Origin: Herpetosiphonaceae bacterium
GTDB taxonomy: Bacteria; Chloroflexota; Chloroflexia; Chloroflexales; Kallotenuaceae
Length of the DNA stretch: 5,997 bases
Assembly (NCBI GenBank): GCA_030147335.1
Contig: JASKZZ010000529.1
Location: 1 to 5,997, forward strand
Direction: 5' to 3'
Shown: positions 1-5,949 of the stretch, piece after piece
Position numbering within the stretch: position 1 is the stretch's first letter
How the letters are laid out: each line of letters starts with the position of its first letter
Program-made: the position numbers and the translations under genes
Notes under the pieces: generated by a model
Databases searched by the model: none
Told to the model about the DNA's origin: nothing
The model's input: only the letters and a program-made list of their open reading frames with translations

Positions 1-14
1 CCGTGTAAAGATAC

Positions 15-18
15 AGGA
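15..18 (+). promoter_or_regulatory. Shine-Dalgarno of murT
   Basis: AGGA (within CAGGAAC) ends 6 bases before the ATG at 25. This supports that start; no other in-frame ATG lies before residue 56. Confidence 0.6.
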
Positions 19-24
19 ACAGCT

Positions 25-1437
25 ATGCATCGTCCTCTTCGCCGAGCAGCCGCTACGATTGCTGGAAAGGCTGCGCTCCAACTAAGCCGTCGTCTGGGTG
101 TTGGTGGTGGTACGCAGCTTCCCGGAGTGGTAGCGCGACGGATCGCACCCGACGTGCTGCAAGCCTTGGCTTCAAGCCTAACCGACGGCGTTATGCTGAT
201 CACTGGTACCAACGGCAAGACAACAACCGCCCGCATGATGGCCACAATCTTTAAAGCAAATGGTCGTCGGGTGCTGCATAACCGTGCTGGAGCAAATCTT
301 ATTACCGGTTTGACTGCGACTGCGGTTGCCGGTGCCGATCTGTTTGGACGGCTTCATTCCGACATGGGTTTGTTCGAGACCGACGAGGCGCACGTTCCTG
401 CGGCGATCCACGAAACACAGCCGCGTGTTGTGCTCATTCTTAACCTGTTCCGCGACCAACTTGATCGTTATGGTGAGGTAGATACAATTGCCAGGAAGTG
501 GCGTGCCGCTCTGGATACGCTGCCGTCGTCGTCTACAGTTGTCCTCAATGCCGACGATCCCGCAGTGGCCTATCTAGGGCACGGTCTCCACTGCAAGGTG
601 CTGTATTACGGCTTACAGGATAAGCGCCACGGAACGAATGAAGTGCAGCACATGGCCGATTCGCAATTTTGTCGGCGATGTGGCACAGCGTATATGTACG
701 ATGTTGTGTTTTATGGTCACGTTGGTCACTACCACTGCCCAAATTGTGGTTTGACGCGGCCCACTCCCGATCTACGGTTAGAACGGCTCACCCTGAGTGG
801 CGTGGCGGGCTCACAGCTTGTTATTACCGATGCGGAAGGCGCGTTTGATGTGCGCCTTCCCGTTCCTGGCTTGTACAACGCGCTCAATGCGCTTGCTGCC
901 GCTGCTGCCGCCATTGCCCTTGAAATAGCGCCTGCCACCATTCGTAACGCGCTTGAAAGCTTTACCGCAGCGTTTGGCCGCATTGAGCGCATCCCAATTG
1001 CAGGCCGTGATGTTCTCATGGCGCTGATTAAGAATCCAGTTGGCGCCAGCGAAACAGTACGGATGATCGCGGGAAGTCAAGAACCGGGAACCGCGAACTC
1101 GGAACTCCATTTGCTGATCGTGATCAATGATAAAATCGCTGACGGCACCGATGTATCATGGTTGTGGGATGCGAATTTCGAGCAGCTAGCGGGACGTGTT
1201 GGACATGTTGTGGTAAGTGGAACACGCGCTGAGGATATGGCTGTTCGGCTTAAGTACGCAGGCGTAGCAGTGGATCGGATCGAGGTTGTGCCGCAGTTGG
1301 ACCAAGCGCTTGATCGTATGTTGTTAAACAGTCCCCAAGATCAGTCGCTTTACTTGCTGCCTACGTACACGGCTATGCTTGAATTGCGTGAAGAACTAGT
1401 GCGCCGTGGTCTGGTCAAGCCATTCTGGGAAGATTAG
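25..1437 (+). CDS. murT: MurT-type Mur ligase, lipid II isoglutaminyl synthase ligase subunit
   Basis: The 470-residue product matches MurT, the ATP-dependent ligase subunit that works with the glutaminase GatD to amidate the D-glutamate of the lipid II stem peptide to D-isoglutamine in the cytoplasm. Visible in order: a basic N-terminus with an RRLGVGGGTQLPG motif (22-34); the Mur ligase P-loop TGTNGKTTT (60-68); the central-domain motif NLFRDQLDRYGE (140-151); a four-cysteine zinc ribbon inserted in the central domain (C216, C219, C238, C241), a MurT hallmark; the PGLYNALNALAA motif (281-292); and a C-terminal DUF1727 domain with IKNPVGASE (335-343) and NDKIADGTDVSWLWD (368-382). In MurT proteins an aspartate of the C-terminal domain completes the GatD catalytic triad; the last motif probably carries it (inference). 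Length is near the family norm. The ATG is supported by AGGA at 15-18 with a 6-base spacer. No gatD follows; it may lie upstream, outside the window. Confidence 0.93.
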   Translation: MHRPLRRAAATIAGKAALQLSRRLGVGGGTQLPGVVARRIAPDVLQALASSLTDGVMLITGTNGKTTTARMMATIFKANGRRVLHNRAGANLITGLTATAVAGADLFGRLHSDMGLFETDEAHVPAAIHETQPRVVLILNLFRDQLDRYGEVDTIARKWRAALDTLPSSSTVVLNADDPAVAYLGHGLHCKVLYYGLQDKRHGTNEVQHMADSQFCRRCGTAYMYDVVFYGHVGHYHCPNCGLTRPTPDLRLERLTLSGVAGSQLVITDAEGAFDVRLPVPGLYNALNALAAAAAAIALEIAPATIRNALESFTAAFGRIERIPIAGRDVLMALIKNPVGASETVRMIAGSQEPGTANSELHLLIVINDKIADGTDVSWLWDANFEQLAGRVGHVVVSGTRAEDMAVRLKYAGVAVDRIEVVPQLDQALDRMLLNSPQDQSLYLLPTYTAMLELREELVRRGLVKPFWED

Positions 1438-1511
1438 GCTTGTCTTCGGAGTTTAAGTAATAAGGTTGTTACGGTAGCGGGACCTTCGACTCAATGGATT
1501 GGACCTTTGGC

Positions 1512-1525
1512 TAGTCGGTCGACTA
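1512..1525. repeat. Short palindrome in the murT-downstream gap
   Basis: TAGTCGGTCGACTA has perfect 6-base arms around GT and lies 16 bases upstream of the -35 element of the promoter at 1542-1570. It could be an operator for that promoter or a small hairpin. It lacks a T tract, so it is not a convincing terminator. The rest of the gap 1438-1579 shows no gene and no strong terminator for murT. Confidence 0.25.
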
Positions 1526-1541
1526 TATTCGCCAAAAAGCT

Positions 1542-1570
1542 TCGACAACCCGTTCAACGCGTGGTACACT
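1542..1570 (+). promoter_or_regulatory. Predicted sigma-70 promoter with extended -10, upstream of the membrane protein gene
   Basis: A -35 element TCGACA (1542-1547, 5 of 6 to TTGACA) and a -10 element TACACT (1565-1570) are separated by 17 bases. The -10 is preceded by TGg at 1562-1564, the extended -10 signature. Transcription would start about 1577-1580, at or within three bases of the ATG at 1580. Spacing and motifs are read directly; activity is inferred. Confidence 0.55.
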
Positions 1571-1579
1571 CACAGCTCA

Positions 1580-2002
1580 ATGGTACCCCGAAATCGTACA
1601 TTTGATCTAAGAACTGCCATTCTGATTGGCGGTGCGACACTCCTTGGCGCAGCGTGGGCGCTTTTCAATCTTGCTCGCGTAGGTGGTGACAGCGCGTCAG
1701 GCGCAACATCCGCGCTTGTTTGGACAGTTTTCGGTACTCCATTCTTCGCGTTCTGGGGCTGGCTACTGGCTCGTCCACGTGAAGGGTGGCTGGCTGCATT
1801 TGTTTGCTTTTGCATTTACTTCTTCGCTATTTTTCTTGGCGCTCGGCTAGAGCTTCTAATTCAGGGTAACGAAGGTGCTGCCGCCAATGAGCACGCGCTG
1901 TATTTTCGGTTAACGGTATGTATTCAACTGCTTGCATGCATCGTAGTTGCCGCGTATCGTGCCGGTAGTCGTGGTACAATGCAGATACCCACTAAAACGT
2001 AG
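1580..2002 (+). CDS. Small four-helix integral membrane protein of unknown function
   Basis: The 140-residue product resembles no family I can name. It shows about four hydrophobic segments, near residues 12-32, 44-64, 69-92 and 108-126. They are joined by short loops, including a basic loop LARPREG (63-69) between helices 2 and 3 and a charged loop QGNEGAAANE (95-104) between helices 3 and 4. The N-terminus (MVPRNRTFDLR) and C-terminus (YRAGSRG...KT) are basic, so both ends are probably cytoplasmic by the positive-inside rule. I chose the ATG at 1580, because an extended -10 promoter ends just 9 bases before it. An in-frame TTG at 1499 would add 27 residues, but these lie over that promoter and have no ribosome site. 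There is no Shine-Dalgarno before 1580, consistent with leaderless translation. Codon use looks like its neighbours. Its 3' end contains a second promoter that points at dnaG. Confidence 0.7.
   Translation: MVPRNRTFDLRTAILIGGATLLGAAWALFNLARVGGDSASGATSALVWTVFGTPFFAFWGWLLARPREGWLAAFVCFCIYFFAIFLGARLELLIQGNEGAAANEHALYFRLTVCIQLLACIVVAAYRAGSRGTMQIPTKT
1972..1980 (+). promoter_or_regulatory. Predicted extended -10 promoter element before dnaG
   Basis: TGgTACAAT is an extended -10 (TGn plus TACAAT, 5 of 6 to TATAAT) inside the last codons of the membrane protein gene. The surrounding GTGGTACA is identical to the promoter at 1542-1570. No good -35 is found at 17 bases (GCGTAT at 1952-1957), but extended -10 promoters can do without one. 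Transcription would start near 1987, giving dnaG a leader of about 220 bases that includes the small ORF at 2037. Confidence 0.45.
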
Positions 2003-2020
2003 TTCATAATGGATGACAAG

Positions 2021-2028
2021 AGGGGAGG
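2021..2028 (+). promoter_or_regulatory. Strong Shine-Dalgarno before the cysteine-rich small ORF
   Basis: AGGGGAGG ends 8 bases before the ATG at 2037. It is one of the best ribosome sites in the window and fits 2037, not the in-frame ATG at 2013, which lies upstream of it. Confidence 0.5.
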
Positions 2029-2036
2029 CGCCTGCA

Positions 2037-2059
2037 ATGACGATCAGATCTATCGTCGT
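2037..2059 (+). promoter_or_regulatory. Hairpin covering the start codon of the small ORF
   Basis: Bases 2037-2044 (ATGACGAT) can pair with 2052-2059 (ATCGTCGT) around a 7-base loop, giving 8 pairs with one G-U. The start codon is inside the stem while the Shine-Dalgarno is outside it. It could tune initiation of the small ORF and, by coupling, of dnaG; function is inferred. Confidence 0.3.
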
Positions 2060-2201
2060 GGATGCGCGTACCTTTGAGTTCGTACACTGCTCACGCTGTT
2101 CTTTGTGCCATTTCGGTATCCCAAGCAACCATTGCCTCAACCAGTGCGTCGAAGCGTGCTGTCCGATACAAGGTTTCCTGATCTTGTTGTCGCCTAGATG
2201 A
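2037..2201 (+). CDS. Possible 54-residue cysteine-rich small protein or leader peptide upstream of dnaG
   Basis: This open frame encodes 54 residues with seven cysteines, at 18, 21, 24, 33, 37, 41 and 42. The pattern is CxxCxxC, then C-x3-C-x3-CCP, which could bind zinc or an iron-sulfur cluster; I do not recognise a family. Support comes from a strong Shine-Dalgarno (2021-2028) at 8-base spacing, an upstream extended -10 promoter, and a TGA only 6 bases before the dnaG ATG. That ATG has no good ribosome site of its own. This arrangement suggests translational coupling to dnaG. The frame could be extended to an ATG at 2013, but that start has no ribosome site. Against it: the ORF is short, the C-terminus (FLILLSPR) is nondescript, and no homolog can be checked here. 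It may be a regulatory leader or chance. Confidence 0.4.
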   Translation: MTIRSIVVDARTFEFVHCSRCSLCHFGIPSNHCLNQCVEACCPIQGFLILLSPR

Positions 2202-2207
2202 TTAACT

Positions 2208-4145
2208 ATGAGTGTAACCGACGACATCAAGCAACGCCTTGACATCGTTGAGCTAATCAGCGCCAACGGTGTCCAGCTGCGTAAAGCGGGGCGCAACTTC
2301 ACCGGCTTCTGCCCGTTTCATCCCAATGCGCGCACGCCTGCGTTTTATGTGTTTCCTGACTCGCAGAGTTACTATTGCTTCTCATGTCATGCGGCCGGCG
2401 ATGCGTTCAATTTCTTGATGGCGCGGCAGGGAATGAGTTTCGGCGATACGCTGCGTGAGTTGGCAACCCGAACCGGCGTGCAGCTGGAGGAACGAACACC
2501 GGAGCGGGAACACGAAGATGCGACTCGTGCTCGGCTACGGCAGATCAACGAAGACGCGGCTGTGTATTGGCATCATGTGCTGGTCAATACCCAGAAAGGC
2601 GAGATCGGACGAGCGTACGTTGCTAAACGCAAGCTAACCGCTACCACCGTTGAAACGTGGCAGCTTGGCTATGCCGCCAACGACTGGAGCGAGCTGCTGC
2701 GGTACTTGACTGACCGCAAAGGCTACACGCCCGAAGAGCTGGAAACAGCGGGATTGGTCATCAAGCGCGAAGGCGGCGGCTATTATGACCGCTTCCGTAA
2801 TCGCCTCATGTTTCCTATCCGTAGCGCCAAGGGTGAGATCATTGGCTTCGGTGGCCGCGCGCTCGGCGATGATCACGCCAAGTATATGAACTCGCCCGAA
2901 ACGCCGTTGTTTCACAAGTCGGATGTGTTGTACGGCATCGACCTTGCCCGTGAGCCGATTCGCCGTGAAAATGCGGTGGTCGTTGTTGAAGGCTACATGG
3001 ACGTGCTGATGGCGCATCAGGCTGGCTTTGCCAATGTTGTTGCGCCGATGGGTACGGCACTCACAGCGGATCAAGTTGGTATCATCAAGAAGCTAACGCA
3101 CACCGTTTATCTGGCGCTTGATGCCGATGCAGCTGGCGCGAATGCGACGCTGAAAGGTCTGCAAACCTTGCGCGACGGTATGGATACAACGGTTGTGGCC
3201 GTTCCAACACCGCATGGATACATTCGATGGGAACGCGAACTTGACGGTGAGATTAAGATTATTGCATTGCCCGAAGGCCGCGACCCTGACGAGGTCATTC
3301 AGGAAAATCCCGACGAGTGGCGCGTGCTCGTAGCAGCCGCGCTGCCGCTTATGGAATATTATATTGAGCAGCTAACGGTTAATATCGACTTGATAACGGC
3401 GAAGGGTAAGGCGGAAGCTGTTGAGCGTTTGGCTCCACTTGTTGGCGCGTTAGCGAATCCTGTCGAACGGGCGCACTACATTCAACGCGTGGCCCACAAA
3501 GTAGGCTCGCCCGAGCGCGTGATTCGTGATGTGGTTGAGGGGGTGCGGCGTGGAAAGCGTGTTAATTTGCCGCCGGTTGAGGCAGGCCCAGGTGACACTA
3601 GTACTTTACTCTCGCGCGAAGACCAACTATTATCTCTCTTGCTTAGGTTTCCAAACGTCCAGACTGCGGTAGAATCCGAGCTACAAAAAGACCTTGCAAC
3701 ATTTCCCGAAATCAAGGGGGATATTCGAGGTTCGGTTGATGAGCCGCTGACGCATATCGAGAATCAGCAAGTGTGGCGCATCTGGAGCAAGCTTACTGGT
3801 CAGGATGCTCCGTCACCAATCTGGCTCGATGCGCTCGACCCGTATCTCCGAGAGCGTGCCCAGCGATTATTAACATATCAAGACTCACCCGAGTTGCCCA
3901 TAGTCAATCGCCAACATCATGCTTCCGAAATGGCGGTGAAAATCGCTAACGAACTTCGTAAAACCGTCGTGATCCATCGGAAAAATCAGCTCAAAGCAAT
4001 GTACGAGTCGGTTGAAGATACCGATGACCGTTTCATCCTGGCGCAGCGCTTAAATGCGCTTAATGATTATCACAATCGTGTCACGGCTCCCCGTCGCAGC
4101 ACATTTTATCTCGATCTAGGCAACCGGCTCGAACAACATAAGTAG
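2208..4145 (+). CDS. dnaG: DNA primase DnaG
   Basis: The 645-residue product is a full-length bacterial primase, which makes RNA primers at the replication fork together with DnaB. Residues 1-100 hold the CHC2 zinc-binding domain, with ligands C35, H38, C57 and C60 and the GDAFNFLM motif (64-71). The catalytic core follows: RFRNRLMFPIRSAKGEIIGFGGR region (195-217), KYMNSPETPLF (225-235), then the TOPRIM fold with VEGYMDV (E261) and the metal-binding DADAAG (D305, D307). LPEGRDPDEV (354-363) ends the core. About 470-645 form the helical DnaB-interaction domain. Compared with E. coli and Bacillus primases there are about 20 extra residues (328-349) after TOPRIM. The ATG at 2208 lies 6 bases after the upstream small ORF and has no clear Shine-Dalgarno, so coupled or weak initiation is likely. 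rpoD follows 81 bases downstream. Confidence 0.97.
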   Translation: MSVTDDIKQRLDIVELISANGVQLRKAGRNFTGFCPFHPNARTPAFYVFPDSQSYYCFSCHAAGDAFNFLMARQGMSFGDTLRELATRTGVQLEERTPEREHEDATRARLRQINEDAAVYWHHVLVNTQKGEIGRAYVAKRKLTATTVETWQLGYAANDWSELLRYLTDRKGYTPEELETAGLVIKREGGGYYDRFRNRLMFPIRSAKGEIIGFGGRALGDDHAKYMNSPETPLFHKSDVLYGIDLAREPIRRENAVVVVEGYMDVLMAHQAGFANVVAPMGTALTADQVGIIKKLTHTVYLALDADAAGANATLKGLQTLRDGMDTTVVAVPTPHGYIRWERELDGEIKIIALPEGRDPDEVIQENPDEWRVLVAAALPLMEYYIEQLTVNIDLITAKGKAEAVERLAPLVGALANPVERAHYIQRVAHKVGSPERVIRDVVEGVRRGKRVNLPPVEAGPGDTSTLLSREDQLLSLLLRFPNVQTAVESELQKDLATFPEIKGDIRGSVDEPLTHIENQQVWRIWSKLTGQDAPSPIWLDALDPYLRERAQRLLTYQDSPELPIVNRQHHASEMAVKIANELRKTVVIHRKNQLKAMYESVEDTDDRFILAQRLNALNDYHNRVTAPRRSTFYLDLGNRLEQHK

Positions 4146-4210
4146 CCGTCCCATCAACGAGCCACATTCATACCCTGTTCCTGGCGCAAACCGCCGCTTG
4201 TATCTTGGCT

Positions 4211-4216
4211 GAGGAG
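4211..4216 (+). promoter_or_regulatory. Shine-Dalgarno of rpoD
   Basis: GAGGAG lies 4 bases before an in-frame TTG (4221) and 10 bases before an ATG (4227). The ATG is preferred on codon and spacing, but the TTG cannot be excluded. The 81 bases between dnaG and rpoD show no terminator. TATCTT at 4201-4206 is a weak -10 candidate without a good -35. Confidence 0.55.
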
Positions 4217-4226
4217 ACCCTTGCGT

Positions 4227-5891
4227 ATGCCCGACCACGACATGGAAATAACCGAAGACATTCGCTATACCCCAACCACCACAGCCGAGACCGCTTTAGA
4301 AGAGGTTGCGGCAGCTGAGGCAATCCACTCGCTGGACCAATTGATCCAGCGTGGCAAGGAGCGCGGTCACGTTACGCCAGAGGAAATCTCACAGCTTGTC
4401 GCGCAGCCCGACGAAAACGGTGATCAGCTTGACGCTGTGTACAGCGCGCTAGCCGATGCCAAGATAACCATCGTTGACGAAGATGAGTTTTCGCTCGACG
4501 TTGACCTCGATCCGATTGTTGAGATTAATAACTTCATCGATCAATCCGATCCTGGTGTTGGCGACGGCGTGCGCATGTATTTGTATGAGATCGGTCGTGT
4601 TTCGCTGCTGACGGGTGAGCAGGAGGCGCGGTTGGCGCGGCAGATCGAGCAGGGAGAAAAGGCTGAGCAGCGGCTCAAACGAGTCGATCCACGCTCGCCC
4701 GAAATGCTCGACCTGCGCCGCGCGATTGAAGCTGCCAAGGATGCGCGGGCTAGCCTCACGAATGCAAACCTGCGCTTGGTGGTTAGTGTTGCCAAGAAAT
4801 ACATGAACCGTGGTTTGTCGCTGATGGATCTGGTGCAGGAAGGCAACATGGGCCTGCTGCGCGCCGTGGAAAAGTTCGATTATCGCAAAGGCTACAAGTT
4901 TTCTACCTATGCGACATGGTGGATTCGCCAGGCAATCACGCGTGCCATCGCCGATCAAGCCCGTACAATTCGCATTCCTGTCCACATGGTTGAAACGATT
5001 AACCGTTTGATGAAGGTTAGCCGCCATCTGGTGCAGGAGCTTGACCGCGATCCAACAATGCTGGAGCTGGCCCTGGAATGCCGCATTCCCAGCATTCTGA
5101 CTGATCCGCAGCGCTTGCAGTTCCAGCTTGAGCCCGCGCCACTCGATGCTGATTGCGTCGGTGTGTACGATGCGTATATGGTGCGAGCGGTTGAAAAGGC
5201 GGCGGAGCGGGTGCGTGTCATGCTCGCGTCAAACGACGAGGAGAATCTGGCGTATCAGCGCATCAAAGAAACGCAGGCGTACCTGCATCGTTGGCTGCGG
5301 CGTGCTCCCACAACCAAAGAGATTGCCCTCGAATGCCATCTGCCGGAAATCCTGTCCGAGCAAATTCGTATTCGGCTGCAAACGAACCCGGCGATTCTCA
5401 ACCCGCAATCGCGCTTGTACGACCCCACCATGCGACAAATGCTGGAACGCGCCGCCAACAAGGTTCGTGACATTCAAAAGGCCGCGCAGGAACCGGTATC
5501 ACTGGCAACGCCAGTCGGTCAGGAAGAAGACAGCAGCCTGGGTGATTTTATCGAAGACTCAAAGGCCGAAGCGCCCTCCGATGCGGCAACCAATCAAATG
5601 CGTAAAGAAGCGGTTGAACAGGTACTGGATCAGCTAAACGAGCGCGAGCGGCTGGTGATCAAGCTGCGCTACGGCCTGCATTTGACCGACGATGAGCGCG
5701 TGATGCTGCTTAAGCTGCCGTCGCAAGAAAAATACAAGTTTCAGATCGAAGGTGGGCGTCACAATACACTGGAAGATGTCGGCAAAATCTTCGACGTGAC
5801 GCGCGAACGCATTCGTCAGATCGAGGTCAAGGCACTGCGCAAGCTGCGTCATCCCAAGCTTGGCAAAAAGCTGCGCGACTACCTCGAATAA
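4227..5891 (+). CDS. rpoD: Primary sigma factor RpoD (sigma-70/SigA) with duplicated region 3
   Basis: The 554-residue product is a group 1 sigma factor that directs RNA polymerase to housekeeping promoters. Residues below count from the ATG at 4227. Region 1.1 covers about 35-85; region 1.2 starts at GVRMYLYEIGRV (114-125). Region 2 (about 175-249) is canonical, with the -10 reading segment TYATWWIRQAITRAIADQAR (227-246). Region 3.0 IPVHMVETINRL (250-261) keeps H253 and E256, the positions used for extended -10 contact in E. coli. Region 3 is then present as two diverged copies (266-335 and 351-419) before QEPVSLATP (421-429) and GDFIED (439-444). Region 4 has an insertion (about 485-508) in 4.1, then an intact -35 reading helix TRERIRQIEVKALRKLRHP (525-543) and the usual LRDYLE end. 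The ATG lies 10 bases after GAGGAG (4211-4216); a TTG at 4221 with 4-base spacing would add two residues. A strong terminator follows. Confidence 0.96.
   Translation: MPDHDMEITEDIRYTPTTTAETALEEVAAAEAIHSLDQLIQRGKERGHVTPEEISQLVAQPDENGDQLDAVYSALADAKITIVDEDEFSLDVDLDPIVEINNFIDQSDPGVGDGVRMYLYEIGRVSLLTGEQEARLARQIEQGEKAEQRLKRVDPRSPEMLDLRRAIEAAKDARASLTNANLRLVVSVAKKYMNRGLSLMDLVQEGNMGLLRAVEKFDYRKGYKFSTYATWWIRQAITRAIADQARTIRIPVHMVETINRLMKVSRHLVQELDRDPTMLELALECRIPSILTDPQRLQFQLEPAPLDADCVGVYDAYMVRAVEKAAERVRVMLASNDEENLAYQRIKETQAYLHRWLRRAPTTKEIALECHLPEILSEQIRIRLQTNPAILNPQSRLYDPTMRQMLERAANKVRDIQKAAQEPVSLATPVGQEEDSSLGDFIEDSKAEAPSDAATNQMRKEAVEQVLDQLNERERLVIKLRYGLHLTDDERVMLLKLPSQEKYKFQIEGGRHNTLEDVGKIFDVTRERIRQIEVKALRKLRHPKLGKKLRDYLE
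5022..5231 (+). repeat. Protein-level tandem repeat in rpoD, copy 1 of expanded region 3
   Basis: This encodes RpoD residues 266-335 (from RHLVQELDRDPT to VRVMLAS). By hand alignment it matches copy 2 at about 26 of roughly 70 positions with a single one-residue gap; shared anchors include PT, E-x-ALEC, P-x-IL, PA-x-L, YD and AA-x-x-VR. The similarity probably begins a few residues earlier, at INRL. Confidence 0.75.
5277..5483 (+). repeat. Protein-level tandem repeat in rpoD, copy 2 of expanded region 3
   Basis: This encodes RpoD residues 351-419 (from AYLHRWLRRAPT to VRDIQKA). It runs straight into the canonical region 3.2 motif QEPVSLATP, so its C-terminal end is the ancestral junction. 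Like copy 1, it carries about 35 extra residues between the ALEC-LP helix and the KVR helix compared with ordinary sigma-70 region 3. Confidence 0.75.
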
Positions 5892-5913
5892 GCAGCTCGC
5901 AGAACGGAGAAGC

Positions 5914-5949
5914 AAGAACCAAGAACTAGGCTAGCAGTTCTTGGTTCTT
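5914..5949 (+). terminator. Strong hairpin terminator after rpoD
   Basis: AAGAACCAAGAACT (5914-5927) and AGTTCTTGGTTCTT (5936-5949) are perfect 14-base inverted arms around an 8-base loop, 22 bases after the rpoD stop. The 3' arm is T-rich and is followed by CGTTATA, not a pure T run, so termination may be imperfect or factor-assisted. The hairpin is symmetric and could also serve a convergent gene beyond the window. The remaining bases to 5997 show no recognisable gene. Confidence 0.7.

Noticed and set aside
1457..1472. Small hairpin GTAATA/TGTTAC after murT as a terminator
   Set aside because: Six weak pairs including one G-U, no T tract; not enough to call termination.
1470..1500. Possible tRNA T-arm-like stretch (GGGACCTTCGACTC)
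   Set aside because: No matching acceptor, D or anticodon arms could be built around it.
1480..1507. Direct repeat GGACCTT at 1480 and 1501
   Set aside because: Seven bases twice at 21-base spacing is easily chance; no link to the promoter or a known box.
1499..1579. TTG start giving a 27-residue N-terminal extension of the membrane protein
   Set aside because: No ribosome site precedes it, the extension is not a signal peptide, and it overlaps the promoter at 1542-1570.
1910..2302. - strand frame of 130 codons across the dnaG upstream region
   Set aside because: It runs antisense through the membrane protein end, the promoter and the conserved dnaG zinc domain start, and shows no family features.
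4449..5027. Long open frame of 192 codons on the - strand opposite rpoD
   Set aside because: It is fully antisense to the strongly conserved regions 1.2 to 3.0 of RpoD, has no ribosome site I can see and no recognisable domain; it is a codon-bias shadow.
5128..5637. 169-codon + strand frame overlapping rpoD region 3
   Set aside because: It could have suggested a frameshift or a second gene, but RpoD reads through without interruption to its conserved end; the product is arginine- and cysteine-rich with no domain, typical of an out-of-frame shadow.
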